A stretch of DNA of 64,000 nucleotides from Saururus chinensis (taxonomy: Eukaryota; Streptophyta; Magnoliopsida; Piperales; Saururaceae): contig CP141140.1 of the NCBI GenBank assembly GCA_035235625.1, forward strand, positions 56,601,351 through 56,665,350. Direction: 5' to 3'. Shown here in pieces: positions 60,701-64,000 of this stretch. The notes beneath the pieces were generated by a model. That model was not told where the DNA came from, ran no database searches, and worked only from the letters and a program-made list of their open reading frames with translations. The translations under genes and the position numbers were made by a program. The stretch's first letter is position 1, and the number at the start of each line of letters is the position of its first letter.

Positions 60701-63614
60701 GAGATCTCGGTCTTTGTAGAGTTACCAAGATCTCACCGAGCGAAATCTTGGTAATTTCTCATCCGGATTGGCCATTTCTCACACCAAAAATATAAAAAAA
60801 CAACTAAAAAGGCCTCACTTCCATTTATGGGTCTACTATTGGGGCTTCAATTATTCCCATTCAATGATTGATGCAAGTTGGGGCCAATTATTTCCCTTGA
60901 AGTCAAGTTTCCGACAAGAGACAAGTTAGTCATTTCTTCTTCTTCTTCCTCCTTTCACCTTCTTCTTCCTCTATTCTTCTTTTTTCTTCTTTATTTTTTT
61001 TCCTTCATAATCCAAATTACCAGTGGGTTCACTATCAGCAGCAGATATGAAGTTGCTGGCAGACAGCATCTGCCGACAGTTTTAGATTTGCTGCCAGCAA
61101 TTTCAGATTTCTATGCTTTATTTATGTGTATCTTCACAAACTTTCTATTTAATGTATAATGTTAGTGTTTGTAAATGTTGACATGTACTTAGGTTGTCAA
61201 AAATATACGTGAAAACCTTTCTTGAGATGACTGAGATGGCAAGATCATTTATATGATCTCTTGGAGATACCAAGACAAGACCGAGAACCAAGATTACAAT
61301 CCTTTCTCATAACAGAGAAAGTTAAGATTTTCTAAATTATTGATCTTCCTTAACCCTATAATCTCAGCTTCCAAACTTCAACCACTCCTTTCAGATTACA
61401 AGAAATTATATGAGTGAATTAGTTTTGACCATTATATTATGTTTGTCAAAGTAGTTGCAATAAATGGAACTGTAAACACCAATATGAATTCACCAATGAC
61501 TTTCTTGCCCCAAAAGGAGTGAATAATAGAAAAAGTATCTTCATTCTACACCTCTTTCTCTGGACCGGGAAAGCCACCCCATATAAAACTTTGACGCCAA
61601 CCCCTCTCATAGAGGAACGAGACAAGAGAAGACCTGTTCCAATATATATGTTAAGTCCACAAGTAGGAGTTTCTAAACAAAAACAACAAATATTATTAAA
61701 AGCAATTGAACTCGTGCCTGAAAAGTTCAGTTGAAAGTGGCTTCACCTCCCCATATTCCCTTGTGTTACTGCTGATGGTCAGATCCAAAAATTCTTCACT
61801 GCCAGAGTAAAATTTCTTGCAAGTCTGACACAAGAAACTTACCACATGCAGATACAGACACAAGGGAAGGCATAAAATAAATGGCTCATACAACCAAGAA
61901 CAAGAGGAAAGATACAATTGACATATGAATGACACAGACAATAATGTTTACACCTTCAAGATATATAACCTACAGTTTGGTCCTGGAGTCATTATTCTGA
62001 TCAAGGGAATTATAACAAATTGGGCATGCCAAAACACTCTTGCTCTCACCATCCTTCTTGTCTGAAACAATATCCTAAAAAAGAATAAGAGAAGAGTGAG
62101 AGAGAGAAGACATCACTGGAGAGAAGGAACAGTTGATGCGCAAACCTGAGAAGTATAACCATATATTTTTGGTTACAGATTCCTATATATGGGTTTAAAC
62201 TGTTATAACGTCCTAATAGATATTAATCACATGATCACCCAAGAAACCAGGTGAAACCTACTTATGTCTTCTAATTTAACATAGAACATAACTAGATTTC
62301 AATATCAATGGAAGAATCACATAAAAGTGGTCCCTTGAATCCATGACATGGCCATTCATGGAAGTTCATAATGTCTACAAGGCGGAGTGGGTATGTCCAG
62401 CTGGCAGCAACTGCTTTCTGATGATAAACGAGAGAGATTACAAGTCAAGAATGGCTACTAAAAAAGGATCATTTCTGAAAAGACAAAAGCATCAACCCTA
62501 GTAATGAATCTAGCAAGGAGGTTAAGATTTAAATGGATCTCAAGCATATAGCTCTGTCACAAAGTCCCAAATTGGGTTTGAAAAAAATTCGACACTAAAC
62601 TCAAGGCATAAATCATGAAACAACAATAAATACGATAAGCATCCAACCAAAAGTAATGAGAAATTTCACTAGATTAGAGAGAAATACAAGATTTATGCAA
62701 TATAGTAATCAGTAAGCTATGATAGTTTTCTATTTTTTCCTTTCGCCTAGCCAGGAAACTACTAAATATTTGGTTAAAATTTATATAATTCGGATAAAAT
62801 TCGTAAATTTGGAGAATTGAAAGAATATTCACCCGACTATATGTTTGAGCTGCGATTCCGAGAATTTAAAGAATATTACGAAAAAAATTCAGAGACTTAG
62901 TGACAGAGACATATAAATGAAAAAAGACACCCGCATCCAATAAGCAGAAGCGCCTAAGCCAAGATAAAGCTTGTTTCAGCAAGGATATAGGATCATAATT
63001 GGAGAACCCCACACAAGATTACGAAACTACAAAACTAGCATGGCTACTTAGGGTGCAGTAGGCCATTCTGATCAAACTGAAAATAACAGAAATTGGTTTC
63101 ACCTGTAGACAAAATGATTCTCTCCCTTCATTAAAAAAAAACCCACAGATATCAGCATATCCAGTTTAAGCACAATTGGCGACCAGAGCTAATCACCTGA
63201 ATATCCGTGTCTAATCAAACCCACAACTTACACACTGACTTATAGATTGAATTGCACTTCAGATAAGCAGTATTTACCAACGCGAATTGACAATATCATA
63301 AAACACAGATTACACATTCGTGTTGACAAGCTTGTCGTACAAAGATGTACAAATTTCCTACTCGACTTGCAAAATCTGAAGGGCTGTACAAGAGACTAAA
63401 AAAAGGAAAGTGAAATACAAGAGAGAGATGTAGTGATGTAGTGTACGGGCTGTGCTTCGACTGCGAGAGAAGCAGAAACTCGTAATCTTGAGAAGGGATT
63501 GGGGGCTCCGACGGGCAGCATCCGATGGAGAATTGAGCGGGCAGAGGAAAATCTGAATGGCGGAGAGACGGCAAGTCCAACCTCGCCCAGAGAGAGTAAC
63601 GCCGGCGCGGCCAT
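57794..63614 (-). CDS. SAM-dependent methyltransferase, chloroplast-targeted, At1g78140-like
   Basis: A class I methyltransferase (Methyltransf_11 type); substrate unknown, homologues are found in plastids. Minus-strand coding exons are 63614-63447, 62074-61974, 61837-61718, 61633-61552, 60191-60001, 59902-59791, 58859-58752 and 57934-57794. They join in frame to 340 aa, close to the family length. The first 50 residues are rich in Ser, Arg and Ala and poor in acids, as in a transit peptide. CPIC (73-76) and CQTC (93-96) form a four-cysteine zinc site. SAM-binding motif I is VDASCGSGLF (174-183), and Asp200 lies in AMDFSENMLRQC. DAVHAGAALHCWPSP and RILKPGGLFVATTF are family signatures. Exon 3 uses an unusual AAG acceptor and a GC donor, see findings. 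It resembles Arabidopsis At1g78140/At2g41040 from memory. Confidence 0.92.
58945..59100. mobile_element. Small inverted-repeat element in intron 6 of the methyltransferase gene
   Basis: GGGCACTGCAGCGCCCAGCA and CCGCTGGATTGAAAT on the left face ATTTCAATCCAACGG and CACTGACAGCACCCA on the right. The segment is largely an inverted repeat of about 150 bp with a central ACACGTGTG. It is MITE-like. Superfamily and target duplication are unclear. Confidence 0.55.
60684..61303. mobile_element. MITE-like element in intron 4 of the methyltransferase gene
   Basis: The left end AAGGTTTGCAATCTCG and right end, inverted, AAAGGATTGTAATCTTGG are followed on both sides by TCGGTCTT-type sequence. Flanks CACATAATC and CTCATAACA agree at 6 of 9 positions. 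The interior has a pyrimidine-rich tract at 60928-61005. It is non-coding. Confidence 0.5.
61634..61717 (-). other. 84-bp intron with probable GC donor
   Basis: Intron 3 of the methyltransferase gene. The donor reads CAG|GCACGA and the acceptor is ACAG. This choice gives the exact family length across the junction (LFR|SSLVSFLYERGWR). A GT six bases downstream would also stay in frame but insert two residues. Confidence 0.65.
62075..63446. other. Intron 1 of the methyltransferase gene
   Basis: 1372-bp intron between the transit-peptide exon and the zinc-site exon, with a GTACAC donor and TTTTTTAG acceptor. It is AT-rich, and no embedded gene or element was recognised. Confidence 0.6.
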
Positions 63615-64000
63615 CTCCCCCGTCTCAGCTCTGCCCGCGGCCCAAGAGAGCTTAGCTCAGCTTAAGTGCGTACATAACCGAACCTAGCTCCATTTTAGTA
63701 GCACACTTGTTAGTGGTGTTAATGCTACATCCTCTGTTGTCCACGAACGCTCACTCCCTACGGCTACGAGGGGAAGAGTCGGATCATACGTCACAGGTGG
63801 AGAGGAAGGTGCGCGTTACTGAGATGGGACAGCATGCAGGGGTTGTGAACAGACGGCTAAGAGCCGAGTAAGATTGAATTTTAGAGTATTTAAAGCTTGA
63901 GTTGAAATTTTTAATTTTGAGCTCGACTCCACTTTGATTGTAATTATTATTTAATTTTTTTAATTAATAACCTAAAAGTATTTTAAAAAAATTATTAAAA
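63615..64000. promoter_or_regulatory. 5' flank of the methyltransferase gene
   Basis: The first about 60 bp upstream of the ATG are GC-rich (CCGCGGGC-type on the minus strand). No clear TATA box is seen within 100 bp. Beyond 63880 the sequence becomes AT-rich. No gene was recognised. Confidence 0.4.

Overview
This window is nuclear DNA of a flowering plant. Three split genes have plant-type GT-AG introns and encode proteins with clear angiosperm relatives. Around them is a thick layer of plant-type transposons: hAT, Mutator-like, Tourist/Harbinger-like and Stowaway-like elements and a Ty3/gypsy chromovirus. The GC-rich first exon of the transporter gene and the Stowaway-like ends would suit a monocot or early-branching angiosperm, but the species cannot be named from this sequence.

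Three genes look intact. (1) Minus strand, 29173-31575: a 422-aa PHP-domain metal-dependent phosphoesterase, five coding exons, resembling Arabidopsis At2g13840. (2) Plus strand, 42418-46459: a 534-aa major facilitator superfamily transporter, three coding exons, resembling UNE2/At1g78130. (3) Minus strand, 57794-63614: a 340-aa plastid-targeted SAM methyltransferase with an N-terminal four-cysteine zinc site, eight coding exons, resembling At1g78140. From memory, genes 2 and 3 have adjacent homologues in Arabidopsis, so the pair is probably conserved microsynteny stretched here by a retrotransposon.

Layout. 1-10065 and 23077-28100 are two copies of an old direct segmental duplication. They have since diverged through insertions: an unclassified ~6.5 kb block with a hAT fragment and a (TA)60 tract in copy 1, a small RNase H-like fragment in copy 2, and several MITEs. 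Between the copies lies a decayed Mutator-like element (about 11.9-21.65 kb). It carries a broken Ulp1/DUF1985 gene on the plus strand and a broken MuDR-type transposase on the minus strand, with short palindromic ATCGTGTTAT/ATAACACGAT motifs through its introns and spacers. A 708-bp non-autonomous Mutator-type element with a perfect 9-bp target duplication sits inside it. 29-32 kb holds the PHP gene. 32650-37056 is a decayed autonomous hAT element. 37911-39989 is a non-autonomous hAT with a second hAT (38702-39132) nested in it, both with perfect 8-bp target duplications. 42-46.5 kb holds the transporter. 46.5-57.8 kb is intergenic and contains a complete but dead chromovirus (50969-56743). 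57.8-63.6 kb holds the methyltransferase, which has at least two MITE-like insertions in its introns.

The three cellular genes show no sign of working as one pathway. The unusual content is the mobile DNA, above all the palindrome-filled Ulp1-carrying Mutator element and the chain of datable nested insertions.
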